NCBI GenBank assembly: GCA_045615345.1
Contig: JAZLER010000010.1
Span: 5,665-69,664, forward strand
Length of the DNA: 64,000 nt
Source of the DNA: Fumia sp045615345
Lineage (GTDB): Bacteria; Bacillota; Clostridia; Oscillospirales; Ruminococcaceae
Direction of reading: 5' to 3'
Shown here in pieces: positions 1 to 8,432 of this stretch. The position numbers and the translations under genes were made by a program. The notes beneath the pieces were generated by a model that was not told the DNA's origin, searched no databases, and was given only the letters and a program-made list of their open reading frames with translations. Each line of letters starts with the position of its first letter. Within the stretch, counting starts at the first letter, position 1.

Positions 1-310
1 ATGTATTTCTGGTGTAACAAAGTTATTACACCTCATCATTCTGCATAAGTATATCGGATTTATTATACACCGTCCCCTCGGGGACGATGCAATACTTTTC
101 CGAAACCTTTTTCTATTCTATTTAATTCTTTGTATTATAATAACAAAAAATCCAACATTCTGTTGTGGAGAATAACTATCACACCCTCAGATTGTCCATT
201 TAAAGCCGTTCACTTTTCTGACACCATAACATTTTGCAAAGCAAAATATTTCATTACGAAGTAATTCCATCCACAAAGTGGATTTCACTCGCCACAGGCG
301 GATTTCATTG
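1..310. repeat. Intergenic hairpin-linker array (array 1)
   Basis: No gene is visible here. Positions 12-33 form a 7-bp inverted repeat. From 231 there are four short hairpins in a row with 3-base loops: ATTTTGC-AAA-GCAAAAT (231-247), ATTAC-GAA-GTAAT (253-265), ATCCAC-AAA-GTGGAT (269-283) and CGCC-ACA-GGCG (290-300). They are separated by near-constant linkers of the form TTTCA or TTCCA. Stem sequences differ while loop size and linkers are kept. Function unknown; similar arrays recur elsewhere in this window. Confidence 0.6.
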
Positions 311-340
311 AAAAAAGGACTCACTCGGAGTCCTTTTTTT
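311..340 (-). terminator. Intrinsic terminator of nrdG
   Basis: The stem GGACTC/GAGTCC has a short loop and is flanked by runs of A and T on both sides, so it can work in either direction. On the minus strand it follows the nrdG stop codon immediately and ends the nrdD-nrdG unit. Confidence 0.7.
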
Positions 341-881
341 ACTTATATCTGTTTCTTTCGGATACTTCTTTTTCGGAAGCTAAGATGACTTCTCCTTTGC
401 GGAGGGTCTTTTTAAGGTCTATGTAGCGCTGATTTTTACTGCCTCTGTATCTTAAAGTAAGGTCGCGCTGGGCTAAGATAAACGGTCCGTCAACAAGATA
501 GTCACAGACAGAAAGCATATCACCGATGGCAGGATTTTCCTTTGATTTTTCCTGAAGCTGTTCTAATGTCCAGCCGGAATAGCTCATAATATCGAGTTTC
601 ATACCGCGAATATCCTTAATTTTGCGACCGAGTTCCGCAAAAGCCTCAGGCTGACAGAAAGGTTCACCGCCCGAGAAAGTAACGCCCTGCAAAAGGGGGT
701 TTTTCTTTATCGCTTCAATTATCTTGTCGAGTTCGACATCGTAACCACCCTCAAAATCGTGGGTATGTGGATTGTGACACCCGGGACAGTTATGAGGGCA
801 ACCCTGGCAGAATATTACAAACCGCAGTCCCTTGCCGTCAACAATAGATTCCTTAACGACACCTGCTATTCTTAATGTCAT
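339..881 (-). CDS. nrdG: Anaerobic ribonucleotide reductase activating protein (radical SAM)
   Basis: A radical-SAM activase that uses SAM and a [4Fe-4S] cluster to make the glycyl radical on NrdD, allowing oxygen-free deoxyribonucleotide synthesis in the cytosol. The protein has 180 residues, slightly longer than typical NrdG. The CX3CX2C cluster motif is at C28-C32-C35 in the segment CPHNCPGC, followed by the NrdG/PflA-type HNP. A GGEPF motif supports SAM binding. It lies about 50 bases downstream of nrdD with a terminator-like hairpin between, suggesting lower expression than the reductase. Identity is secure from motifs and neighbour. Confidence 0.95.
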   Translation of the reverse strand: MTLRIAGVVKESIVDGKGLRFVIFCQGCPHNCPGCHNPHTHDFEGGYDVELDKIIEAIKKNPLLQGVTFSGGEPFCQPEAFAELGRKIKDIRGMKLDIMSYSGWTLEQLQEKSKENPAIGDMLSVCDYLVDGPFILAQRDLTLRYRGSKNQRYIDLKKTLRKGEVILASEKEVSERNRYK

Positions 882-896
882 ATTTCTTACTCCTTA

Positions 897-922
897 GAAA
901 AACCTACCTCTTTCGAGGTAGG
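897..922 (-). terminator. Terminator/attenuator between nrdD and nrdG
   Basis: The stem CCTACCTC/GAGGTAGG has a 4-base loop (903-922) followed on the minus strand by TTTTTC. It lies between the two genes of one unit, so partial read-through would set a lower dose of activase than reductase. That role is inferred. Confidence 0.65.
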
Positions 923-931
923 CTTCTTTTT

Positions 932-3280
932 TTAAAGTGTTTCCATTGAGTCAGCAGAGTTTACAGAGTGTTTAACGCGGTCTTCAACTTCGGAACGCTT
1001 AGCATCGTTGAAGTTATCGAGTGTACCTACAAGGTAACCTGTAATTCTTCTGATTCTTTCGAATTTTCCTCCGCCTTCGTTTTCCTTACGATGGCACTGA
1101 GGACATTCGTTGCCGATAATACCGGTGTATCCGCAAACGGGGTCGCGGTCAACGGGATGGTTGATAGAACCATAACCGATACCCTCTTCTTTCATATAAC
1201 GGACAACCTGTTCGAAAGCTTCTAAGTTTTCACAGGGGTCACCATCAAGTTCAACATAAGAAATGTGACCACCGTTTGTGAGGTTATGGTAAGGTGCTTC
1301 GAGTTTAATTTTGTTAAACGCGGAGCAAGGATAGTAAACAGGAACATGGAAAGAGTTTGTATAGTAATCGCGGTCTGTAATGCCTTTGATTTCGCCGAAC
1401 ACTTTCTTATCCATACGGACAAATCTTCCGGAAAGACCTTCAGCAGGAGTACCGATAAGGGAGAAGTTCATACCGTGTTCTTCAGTCGCTTCGTCCATTC
1501 TCTTTCTCATATAACCGATGATTTCAAGACCTAAGTTCTGGGATTCTTTGGATTCACCATGGTGCTTGCCGACAAGTGCTTTAAGACATTCTGCAAGACC
1601 GATAAAACCTAAGGTGAGTGTACCTTGTTTTAATACTTCGCCTACTGTATCGTTGGGTTTAAGGTCGTCAGAGCCTGCCCATACACCCTGACCCATAAGG
1701 AAAGGATAGTTGCGGACTTTTTTGCCTGCCTGAATTTTGTAACGCGCAAGAAGCTGGTCAATAACAAGGTCAACCATCTTGGCAAGAGAGTCAAAGAATG
1801 CATCAACATTTCCGTTTGCTTTAATAGCAAGTCTGGGCAGGTTGATAGAAGTAAAGCTTAAGTTTCCTCTGCCTGTAACAACTTCATTGTCGGGGTTAGC
1901 AGGGTTTGCGATAACACGGGTACGGCAACCCATATATGCACATTCTGTTTCGGGGCGTCCCTCTTTATAATAACGGATGTTAAAGGGAGCATCGATAAAC
2001 GAGAAGTTCGGGAAAAGGCGTTTTGCAGAAACCTCAATAGCAAGTTTATAAAGGTCATAGTTGGGGTCACCGGGGTTGTAGTTCACACCCTCTTTAACCT
2101 TGAAGATATGAATCGGGAAGATAGGTGTTTCGCCGTTTCCGAGACCTGCCTGAGTAGCAAGAAGAATGTTCTTTGTAACCATTCTGCCCTCGGGGGTGAT
2201 ATCTGTACCATAGTTTAAAGAGGAGAAAGGAACCTGAGCGCCTGCACGGGAGTGCATTGTGTTAAGGTTGTGAACGAGCGCTTCCATAGCCTGATATGTA
2301 GCTTTGTCGGTTTCTTTCATTGCTTCCTTCATAGCAAATTTCTGAACTTTATCAGCTGTCTTTTCGTCAAGACCAAGCGCAAGAAGTTTAGCTTTTTCTG
2401 CTTCGAGGTAGCCGTTTGCAAAACCGATAACGGGTTTTACATCCTTCTCTTTAAGGACTTCGTCAGCGATATTTTTTGCAGCTTCGTCTGCGTTTTCATA
2501 TCCGCAAACAAGTTCCAAAGCCTTGCCTACATTCACTCTGTAACGCTTTGCAAAAGTTTTTCTTACGCCATCGGAGAGATAGTAGTCAAAGTTCGGGATA
2601 CTCTGTCCGCCGTGCTGGTCGTTCTGGTTTGCCTGAATTGCGATACAGGCAAGAGCAGAGTAACTGGAAATATCGTTGGGTTCACGAAGGAATCCGTGAC
2701 CTGTGGAAAATCCGTTATGGAAAAGCTTTTTAAGGTCAATCTGGCAACATGTTGTTGTCAGAGTCAGAAAGTCAAGGTCGTGAATATGGATATCGCCGTT
2801 TGTGTGAGCTTTTGCGTGGTCGGGGTCAAGCACATACATTTCATAGAACTGTTTTGCACCTTCGGAACCATATTTGAGCATCGAGCCCATTGCGGTATCG
2901 CCGTCAATATTTGCGTTTTCACGCTTCAAGTCAACTTCTTCTGCAGATTTAAAGGTAAGGTCCTCATAAATCTTCATAAGTTTTGTGTTCATCTCACGGA
3001 TTCTTGTACGCTCAGCACGATAAAGAATATAAACTTTAGCAGTTCTTGCGTGTCCTTTTTCAACAAGCACCTTTTCAACAGAGTCCTGAATGAATTCTAC
3101 AGAAGGCACTTTATCGGGACAGTTTTTCTCTACATAGTCAACTACATCCTGTGCAAGTGCGAAAGCAACATCATAATCGTTGCCTCCTGTTGCCTGTGCT
3201 GCTTTAAAAATCGCATTTGTAATCTTTTCAATATTGAATGCTACTTCACGCCCATCGCGTTTTCTGATTTTGGTAATCAT
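932..3280 (-). CDS. nrdD: Anaerobic ribonucleoside-triphosphate reductase (class III)
   Basis: A class III reductase that converts NTPs to dNTPs using a glycyl radical and formate. The N-terminal ~90 residues form an ATP-cone allosteric domain. The glycyl-radical site is RITGY near the C terminus, with the radical at about G748. The zinc region just before it shows C716, C726 and C729; the position expected to hold the first Cys of a CXXC pair is D713 (RDPVC), so the site looks altered. The 782-residue length is normal for clostridial NrdD. nrdG follows. Upstream are two NrdR-like boxes on a consensus promoter, so repression by NrdR is likely. Confidence 0.97.
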   Translation of the reverse strand: MITKIRKRDGREVAFNIEKITNAIFKAAQATGGNDYDVAFALAQDVVDYVEKNCPDKVPSVEFIQDSVEKVLVEKGHARTAKVYILYRAERTRIREMNTKLMKIYEDLTFKSAEEVDLKRENANIDGDTAMGSMLKYGSEGAKQFYEMYVLDPDHAKAHTNGDIHIHDLDFLTLTTTCCQIDLKKLFHNGFSTGHGFLREPNDISSYSALACIAIQANQNDQHGGQSIPNFDYYLSDGVRKTFAKRYRVNVGKALELVCGYENADEAAKNIADEVLKEKDVKPVIGFANGYLEAEKAKLLALGLDEKTADKVQKFAMKEAMKETDKATYQAMEALVHNLNTMHSRAGAQVPFSSLNYGTDITPEGRMVTKNILLATQAGLGNGETPIFPIHIFKVKEGVNYNPGDPNYDLYKLAIEVSAKRLFPNFSFIDAPFNIRYYKEGRPETECAYMGCRTRVIANPANPDNEVVTGRGNLSFTSINLPRLAIKANGNVDAFFDSLAKMVDLVIDQLLARYKIQAGKKVRNYPFLMGQGVWAGSDDLKPNDTVGEVLKQGTLTLGFIGLAECLKALVGKHHGESKESQNLGLEIIGYMRKRMDEATEEHGMNFSLIGTPAEGLSGRFVRMDKKVFGEIKGITDRDYYTNSFHVPVYYPCSAFNKIKLEAPYHNLTNGGHISYVELDGDPCENLEAFEQVVRYMKEEGIGYGSINHPVDRDPVCGYTGIIGNECPQCHRKENEGGGKFERIRRITGYLVGTLDNFNDAKRSEVEDRVKHSVNSADSMETL

Positions 3281-3363
3281 AAAAAACTTCCTTTCCTATG
3301 TAATATCAAGCCGAAAACACCAATCAAACGATGTATTTTGCAATGTCTTAAAAAGTATCAAAC

Positions 3364-3410
3364 CACAATATATTGTGTATCTTCGCTCGTTGAGGTCTAT
3401 TATATAGTAT
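3364..3410 (-). promoter_or_regulatory. Pair of NrdR-like boxes
   Basis: Box 1 is the palindrome CACAATATATTGTG at 3364-3377. Box 2, a weaker match ending TATAGTAT, spans about 3395-3410. Their centres are 32 bp apart, three helical turns, as known for paired NrdR sites. Box 2 covers the -10 of the nrdD promoter, so occupancy would block transcription. No nrdR gene is in this window. Confidence 0.75.
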
Positions 3411-3427
3411 ATTTTGGGGTATGTCAA
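3399..3427 (-). promoter_or_regulatory. Consensus sigma-A promoter of nrdD
   Basis: On the minus strand: -35 TTGACA (3427-3422), a 17-base spacer and -10 TATAAT (3404-3399). A perfect consensus promoter overlapped by the distal NrdR-like box. Confidence 0.8.
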
Positions 3428-3734
3428 TAGGTTTTGTATACTTTTTTTGTATATTTTATTTTTCTATATATTGCACAAAAACATAGCCGAAATTTAGGTA
3501 AAACAAATCACAAAAACCCAATTTTGTACGCGAAGGATTTACAACATATCGTTTATGTACTTCATACGCGGAATTTTTGCCTGAAAATGTCGAAAAAAAT
3601 TATAATACAAAAAACTTTCACCTTTTTTGTGACATTTGCCATAAAAAAATTTGAAAATATATTAAAAAAACTCTTTTATTTTTTGAAATAATGTGGTATA
3701 CTATGAATGTTAAAAATAAAAAAGGGGTGTCGCT

Positions 3735-5024
3735 TTGGAAAAGTATGTCATTAATGGCGGAAACAGACTCCAGGGTGAAGTTACCGTTAGTGGTGCTAAA
3801 AACGCTGCTGTAGCTATTCTTCCGGCCGCAATTCTTTCCGACGAACCGTGTACAATTGAAAACGTACCAAATATAAGCGATATCGATTGTACATTAAAAA
3901 TCCTCAGACAATTGGGCGTTTTGGTAAAAGTTATAAACAAATCTACATTATATATAGATCCTACTCACATCACAGAACCTTCTGTGCCGTATGATCTTGC
4001 TAAAAATATGCGTGCTTCTTATTACTTCCTCGGAGCTTTGCTCGGTAAGGTAGGTAGCGCGTGTGTTTCTATGCCCGGCGGTTGTGACCTCGGTGCCCGT
4101 CCTATCGACCAGCATCTTAAAGGTTTCTCTTCCCTCGGTGCAGACAGCTCTGTAAATCACGGTATGGTAAGTCTTAAGGCTCCTGAAGAAGGTCTGCGCG
4201 GTTCACATATCTATTTTGATATCGTGACAGTGGGTGCTACCATCAACGTTATCCTTGCTGCTGTCAAGGCTGAGGGTCTTACGGTTATTGAAAATGCTGC
4301 TAAAGAGCCGCATATCGTTGACCTTGCAAACTTTTTAAACTCTATGGGTGCCGACATTATGGGTGCAGGTACCGATGTTATCAAAATCCGTGGAGTTAAA
4401 CGCTTACATTCTACTCAGTATTCCATTATCCCTGACCAGATTGAAGCAGGTACCTTTATGGTAATGGCTGCTGCAACACAGGGTGATATTCTTATTAAAA
4501 ATGTTATCCCGAAACACTTGGAGTCCATCACAGTAAAGCTCCAGAAAATCGGTGCTATGGTCGAAGAATATGACGACAGCATCAGGGTTATCGGTACAGG
4601 CCGTCTTGAGAAAACAAGCATCAAGACTCTCCCCCACCCCGGTTTCCCGACCGATATGCAGCCTCAGATTACAACTTTGCTTACTCTTGCTGAAGGTACA
4701 AGCATTGTAACTGAAGGTGTATGGGACAACAGATTCAAGTATGTTGACGAACTCCGCCGTATGGGTGCTGATATTTCGGTTGACGGCAAGGTAGCCGTAA
4801 TCGAAGGAACAGGCAAGCTTATGGGTGCCCCCGTAAAAGCTACCGACCTCCGTGCAGGTGTTGCGATGATTATCGCAGGGCTTGTAGCTTCAGGCACAAC
4901 CGAAATCGAAGACATTCACCATATCGAACGCGGATACGAGGATATTGAGCTTAAGCTTCGTGCTTTAGGTGCTGATATCAAAAAGGTATACGACCCCAAA
5001 GGTGAAATGCCTGTTGCACGATAA
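3735..5024 (+). CDS. murA: UDP-N-acetylglucosamine 1-carboxyvinyltransferase
   Basis: Catalyses the first committed step of peptidoglycan synthesis, transferring enolpyruvate from PEP to UDP-GlcNAc; the fosfomycin target. The 429-residue length fits the family. The active-site loop PGGCDLGARPIDQHLKG carries the catalytic Cys at about C117, so fosfomycin sensitivity would be expected. The start is TTG at 3735, preceded by AAAGGGGTG and giving the usual family N terminus (MEKYVINGG). It is the first gene of a plus-strand run and has its own terminator, so the genes after it probably use another promoter or read-through. Confidence 0.96.
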   Translation: MEKYVINGGNRLQGEVTVSGAKNAAVAILPAAILSDEPCTIENVPNISDIDCTLKILRQLGVLVKVINKSTLYIDPTHITEPSVPYDLAKNMRASYYFLGALLGKVGSACVSMPGGCDLGARPIDQHLKGFSSLGADSSVNHGMVSLKAPEEGLRGSHIYFDIVTVGATINVILAAVKAEGLTVIENAAKEPHIVDLANFLNSMGADIMGAGTDVIKIRGVKRLHSTQYSIIPDQIEAGTFMVMAAATQGDILIKNVIPKHLESITVKLQKIGAMVEEYDDSIRVIGTGRLEKTSIKTLPHPGFPTDMQPQITTLLTLAEGTSIVTEGVWDNRFKYVDELRRMGADISVDGKVAVIEGTGKLMGAPVKATDLRAGVAMIIAGLVASGTTEIEDIHHIERGYEDIELKLRALGADIKKVYDPKGEMPVAR

Positions 5025-5030
5025 TAATAA

Positions 5031-5059
5031 AAAGTTGGAGTAATTCTCCAACTTTTTTT
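5031..5059 (+). terminator. Intrinsic terminator of murA
   Basis: Perfect 10-bp stem AAAGTTGGAG/CTCCAACTTT with a 5-base loop followed by a T run, seven bases after the murA stop. Confidence 0.85.
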
Positions 5060-5078
5060 ATGTGATAAGGATACGAAA

Positions 5079-5855
5079 ATGATTCATTTTTATAATCTCT
5101 GCAGTTCGAGTAAAGGAAACTGCACTTATATCGGTAATGAGTCCGATGGGATTTTGTTTGATGCAGGTATCGGGATAAGGTGCTTTGAAAAAAGTCTTCT
5201 TCAGGCTTCGATAAATCCCGTGGCAATTAAAGCTTTGTTTATCTCACATGAGCATTATGACCATATAAAAGGGCTCGATGCAATCACTAAAAAATATGAT
5301 ATTCCGATTTTTGCATCGGAAGGTACCAAGGAAAACCTCACACTTTCTCATAATCAGAAAATACATATCATAGAAAATCCCATAACAATTTCAGGGTTTG
5401 AAGTCAACGCTTTTCATACCTCCCACGACACAAAAGAAAGTCTTGGGTTCACCGTCAAAACCCCCAATGGCAAGAAGATAGGCATCTGCACCGACTTAGG
5501 GTATGTAAGCGATGAGGTGTTTTCAAACCTTGAGGGTGCCGATTTTGTAATGCTCGAGTCAAACTATGACGAGAGTATGCTGACACTTGGTGACTACCCT
5601 TGGTTTTTGAAAAAGCGTATTTTATCAGAACGCGGACATCTTTCAAACGAACAGTGTGCTGAAGCTATCAGAAAACTTATTGAAATAAACACAAAGCGTT
5701 TTGCATTAGCACATCTGAGTGAAAACAACAATCGTCCCGAGATAGCCCTTGAACATTCAAAGAACTATCTTTCCAAAAGCAACCTGATTGCAGGTAAAGA
5801 TTACTTTATAGAGGTGCTTAAAACAAGAAATGACGGAAAGGTGATTGAAATTTAA
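5079..5855 (+). CDS. MBL-fold hydrolase of the WalJ/YycJ type
   Basis: A cytosolic metallo-beta-lactamase-fold protein of 258 residues. The N-terminal SSSKGNCTYIG and the metal motif HEHYDHIKGL (HXHXDH) match the YycJ/WalJ family, linked in Bacilli to the WalRK cell-wall regulon and to DNA metabolism. A later CTDLGYV supplies the conserved metal-binding Asp, and AHLSENNN the later His. Its stop overlaps the start of rlmH by one base, so the two are translationally coupled, an arrangement common in Firmicutes where rlmH sits near yycJ. The substrate is unknown. Confidence 0.85.
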   Translation: MIHFYNLCSSSKGNCTYIGNESDGILFDAGIGIRCFEKSLLQASINPVAIKALFISHEHYDHIKGLDAITKKYDIPIFASEGTKENLTLSHNQKIHIIENPITISGFEVNAFHTSHDTKESLGFTVKTPNGKKIGICTDLGYVSDEVFSNLEGADFVMLESNYDESMLTLGDYPWFLKKRILSERGHLSNEQCAEAIRKLIEINTKRFALAHLSENNNRPEIALEHSKNYLSKSNLIAGKDYFIEVLKTRNDGKVIEI

Positions 5856-6337
5856 TGCTGACTGTCAATATTATATGTATAGGAAAGCTTAAGGAAAGCT
5901 ATTTAAAGGAAGCGATTGCGGAGTATTCAAAACGCCTTTCGGCTTTTTGCAAGTTCAGCATTATTGAGCTTTCTGAATACAAACTTCCCGATAATCCGTC
6001 AGAGTCGGAGATTTCTATCTGTCTTGAAAAAGAGGGTCAGAGCATCCTCTCAAAAATCCCGAAAGACAGTTTTGTAATCCCGATGTGTATCGAAGGCAAA
6101 CAGTTTTCGTCCCCTGAGCTCAGTAAGGAAATTGAAAACATCTCACTTTCCGGTAAAAGCTCTGTTTCCTTTATAATAGGCGGCTCGTACGGGCTTTCGG
6201 ACGAAGTAAAATCGCAGGGAAAAATAAAGCTTTCAATGTCAAAGATGACATTTCCCCATCAATTGGCACGAGTAATGCTCGCAGAACAGATTTACAGAGC
6301 ATTTCAGATAAGTTCAAACGGTAAATACCACAAGTAG
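5855..6337 (+). CDS. rlmH: 23S rRNA (pseudouridine-1915-N3)-methyltransferase
   Basis: A SPOUT-fold methyltransferase that modifies pseudouridine 1915 in helix 69 of 23S rRNA on assembled 70S ribosomes. The 160-residue length and the C-terminal knot signature IIGGSYGLSDEV followed by KMTFPHQLARVMLAEQIYRA are diagnostic. It is coupled to the WalJ-type gene upstream (TAATG overlap) and is followed 11 bases later by typA, another ribosome-associated factor. Confidence 0.96.
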   Translation: MLTVNIICIGKLKESYLKEAIAEYSKRLSAFCKFSIIELSEYKLPDNPSESEISICLEKEGQSILSKIPKDSFVIPMCIEGKQFSSPELSKEIENISLSGKSSVSFIIGGSYGLSDEVKSQGKIKLSMSKMTFPHQLARVMLAEQIYRAFQISSNGKYHK

Positions 6338-6348
6338 GAGGAATAATT

Positions 6349-8169
6349 TTGATTCGTAACGATTTAAGAAATGTAGCAATTGTAGCTCATGTTGACCACG
6401 GAAAGACAACCCTTGTTGACGAAATGCTGAAACAGGGTGGTGCTTTCAGGGAAAATCAGGTTGTTGAAGACCGTGTTATGGACAACAATGACCTTGAACG
6501 CGAAAGAGGTATCACCATTTTAGCAAAAAACACCTCGGCTTTTTATAAAGATACAAAAATCAACATCATCGACACACCCGGCCATGCCGATTTCGGTGGT
6601 GAAGTTGAGCGAGTACTTAAAATGGTTGACGGTATACTGCTCCTCGTTGACTCCTTTGAAGGCTGTATGCCACAGACAAGATTTGTTCTGCAGAAAGCTA
6701 TGGAGCTTGGCCACAAAATCATCGTTGTTGTAAATAAAATTGACCGTCCCGATGCAAGACTTTACGAAATTGAGGACGAGGTTTTAGAACTTCTGATGGA
6801 CCTTAATGCCACCGAGGAACAGCTTGACAGCCCCGTTGTTTACTGCTCCGGGCGTGAGGGTACTGCAACCTATGCTCCCGAAGTTCCCGGCAAAGACTTA
6901 AGACCTTTGTTTGACAAGATTTTAGAGCATATCGACCCTCCCAAAGGTGAGGAAGAAGAACCTTTCCAGATGATGGTGTCTGCTATTGACTACAACGAAT
7001 ATGTAGGTAGAATTGCTATCGGTCGCGTTACACGCGGTAAGGTTAAACAGGGTCAGGAAGTAGCTGTCTGCAACTACCACAACCCCGATACGAAGTATAA
7101 GGGCAAGGTTGTGAATATGTACGAAATCAACGGCCTTAACCGTACCCCCTGCGATGAGGCAACAGTTGGTGATATTATCTGTATCTCCGGTATTGAAAAC
7201 ATCACTATCGGCGAAACTATCTGCGCTCCCGATTGTATGGAAGCTCTTCCCTTTTCAAAGATTTCTCAGCCCACAGTGCAGATGACTTTCTCTGTAAACA
7301 ACTCCCCCTTTGCAGGAAAAGAAGGTAAATTTGTTACCTCCCGTCAGATTCGCGACCGCCTTTACAGAGAGCTTTTGAAAGATGTTTCATTAAAAGTTGA
7401 GGACACCGATTCCGCTGACAGTTTCCTTGTATCAGGTCGTGGCGAAATGCATCTTTCCATCTTAATTGAAACTATGCGCCGTGAGGGGTATGAGTTTCAG
7501 GTAAGCACCCCGAGAGTGCTTTTCAAGGAAGTTGACGGCGTTAAATGCGAACCGATTGAGCGCGTTGTTATCGATGTGCCCGAGGAATCAATGGGCGCTG
7601 TTATGGAAAAGATGGGCTATCGTAAGGGCGAACTTCAGCAGATGACTCCTCAGGGAAGCCGTGTAAAGCTTGAATTTCTGGTTCCCTCCCGTGGGCTTTT
7701 CGGTTATAAGAACGAGTTTTTAACCGATACCAAGGGTGAAGGCATTATGGCTTCGGTTTTTGAAGGCTATGAGCCTATGAAAGGCGAAATTCCCTCGAGA
7801 AACGTCGGTTCACTTATCGCGTTTGAAACAGGTACTGCCGTTACCTACGGTCTTTACAATGCTCAGGAACGCGGACAGCTCTTTATCGGCGCAGGTACCG
7901 AAGTTTATGAAGGTATGATAGTTGGTCAGTCCCCCAAAGGCGATGATTTAGTCGTAAATGTCTGCAAGAGAAAGCAGATGACCAACACCCGTGCTTCAGG
8001 CTCTGACGATGCTTTAAGACTCATTCCTCCGAAGATTATGAGCTTGGAGCAGTGTATTGAGTTTATTACAGAGGACGAGCTTATCGAGGTTACCCCCGAA
8101 AACTTAAGACTCAGAAAACAAATCCTCGACAGAACTTTAAGAGCCAAAGCCGAGGCTAAGAAGAAATAA
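6349..8169 (+). CDS. typA: Ribosome-associated GTPase TypA/BipA
   Basis: A translational GTPase of the elongation-factor superfamily involved in ribosome assembly and stress adaptation. G1 is AHVDHGKT (about residues 13-20), G3 DTPGHADFGGEV and G4 NKID. EF-G-like domains III and V and the BipA-specific C-terminal domain follow; 606 residues is the expected length. The start is TTG, chosen because AGGAGG lies just upstream and the family N terminus (DLRNVAIVAHVDHGKTT) follows directly. A strong terminator follows the stop codon. Confidence 0.97.
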   Translation: MIRNDLRNVAIVAHVDHGKTTLVDEMLKQGGAFRENQVVEDRVMDNNDLERERGITILAKNTSAFYKDTKINIIDTPGHADFGGEVERVLKMVDGILLLVDSFEGCMPQTRFVLQKAMELGHKIIVVVNKIDRPDARLYEIEDEVLELLMDLNATEEQLDSPVVYCSGREGTATYAPEVPGKDLRPLFDKILEHIDPPKGEEEEPFQMMVSAIDYNEYVGRIAIGRVTRGKVKQGQEVAVCNYHNPDTKYKGKVVNMYEINGLNRTPCDEATVGDIICISGIENITIGETICAPDCMEALPFSKISQPTVQMTFSVNNSPFAGKEGKFVTSRQIRDRLYRELLKDVSLKVEDTDSADSFLVSGRGEMHLSILIETMRREGYEFQVSTPRVLFKEVDGVKCEPIERVVIDVPEESMGAVMEKMGYRKGELQQMTPQGSRVKLEFLVPSRGLFGYKNEFLTDTKGEGIMASVFEGYEPMKGEIPSRNVGSLIAFETGTAVTYGLYNAQERGQLFIGAGTEVYEGMIVGQSPKGDDLVVNVCKRKQMTNTRASGSDDALRLIPPKIMSLEQCIEFITEDELIEVTPENLRLRKQILDRTLRAKAEAKKK

Positions 8170-8177
8170 AAAATAAT

Positions 8178-8213
8178 CCCGAGCACATAAATTGTGTTCG
8201 GGAGTTTTGTTTT
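8178..8213 (+). terminator. Intrinsic terminator of typA
   Basis: Ten-pair stem CCCGAGCACA/TGTGTTCGGG (8178-8202, with G-U pairs) followed by a T-rich tail. Confidence 0.8.
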
Positions 8214-8214
8214 A

Positions 8215-8432
8215 GTCGATATATTGCTTCGCAATTCGATATTTTTACTGAAGTAAAATCGATATATTTTTTCGGGTTGATGTGGGCATCAACCCCTACA
8301 AAATTCGATATGATACAAATCCCTGTTTCTCATTGCCGTAAGGCAATATATCGAGTCGATGACATATCGAATCTGTTAAGATATATCGAAAATCCCGACA
8401 GGGATTTATATCGATGCGTTGCTACGCAACGC
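8215..8432. repeat. Hairpin-linker array with TCGATAT linkers (array 2)
   Basis: A 218-base intergenic stretch made almost wholly of short palindromes joined by TCGATAT-type linkers. Stems include ATTGC-TTC-GCAAT (8223-8235), a 7-bp TTTTACT/AGTAAAA pair (about 8242-8258), GGGTTGATG/CATCAACCC (8274-8295), ATTGCC/GGCAAT (about 8332-8346), AAATCCC/GGGATTT (about 8390-8407) and GCGTTGC-TAC-GCAACGC (8416-8432). The last ends one base before the stop codon of the BspA-like gene. Stem sequences differ while linkers repeat. No coding potential. Confidence 0.7.

Larger units (their letters stand above)
3281..3734. other. Divergent intergenic region between nrdD and murA
   Basis: A 454-base AT-rich gap between divergent genes. 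The left part carries the nrdD promoter and NrdR-like boxes (3364-3427). The right part (3430-3690) is very A/T rich; the open frame across it is low-complexity with no convincing start signal. An extended -10 for murA (TGGTATACT, ending at 3702) sits about 33 bases before the TTG start. No RNA gene was recognised. Confidence 0.5.

Noticed and set aside
2252..3430. A 392-codon plus-strand open frame opposite nrdD
   Set aside because: It lies antisense to a clear, full-length nrdD, has no ribosome binding site and reads like the shadow of a codon-biased gene (Cys/Phe/Val-rich).
3434..3691. An 85-codon frame in the nrdD-murA gap
   Set aside because: Low-complexity A/T-rich translation (Phe, Lys, Ile, Tyr) without a ribosome binding site; better read as non-coding.
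8215..8432. CRISPR array
   Set aside because: Units are unlike palindromes of varying length with short constant linkers; there are no identical 25-36-base repeats with uniform spacers and no cas genes.
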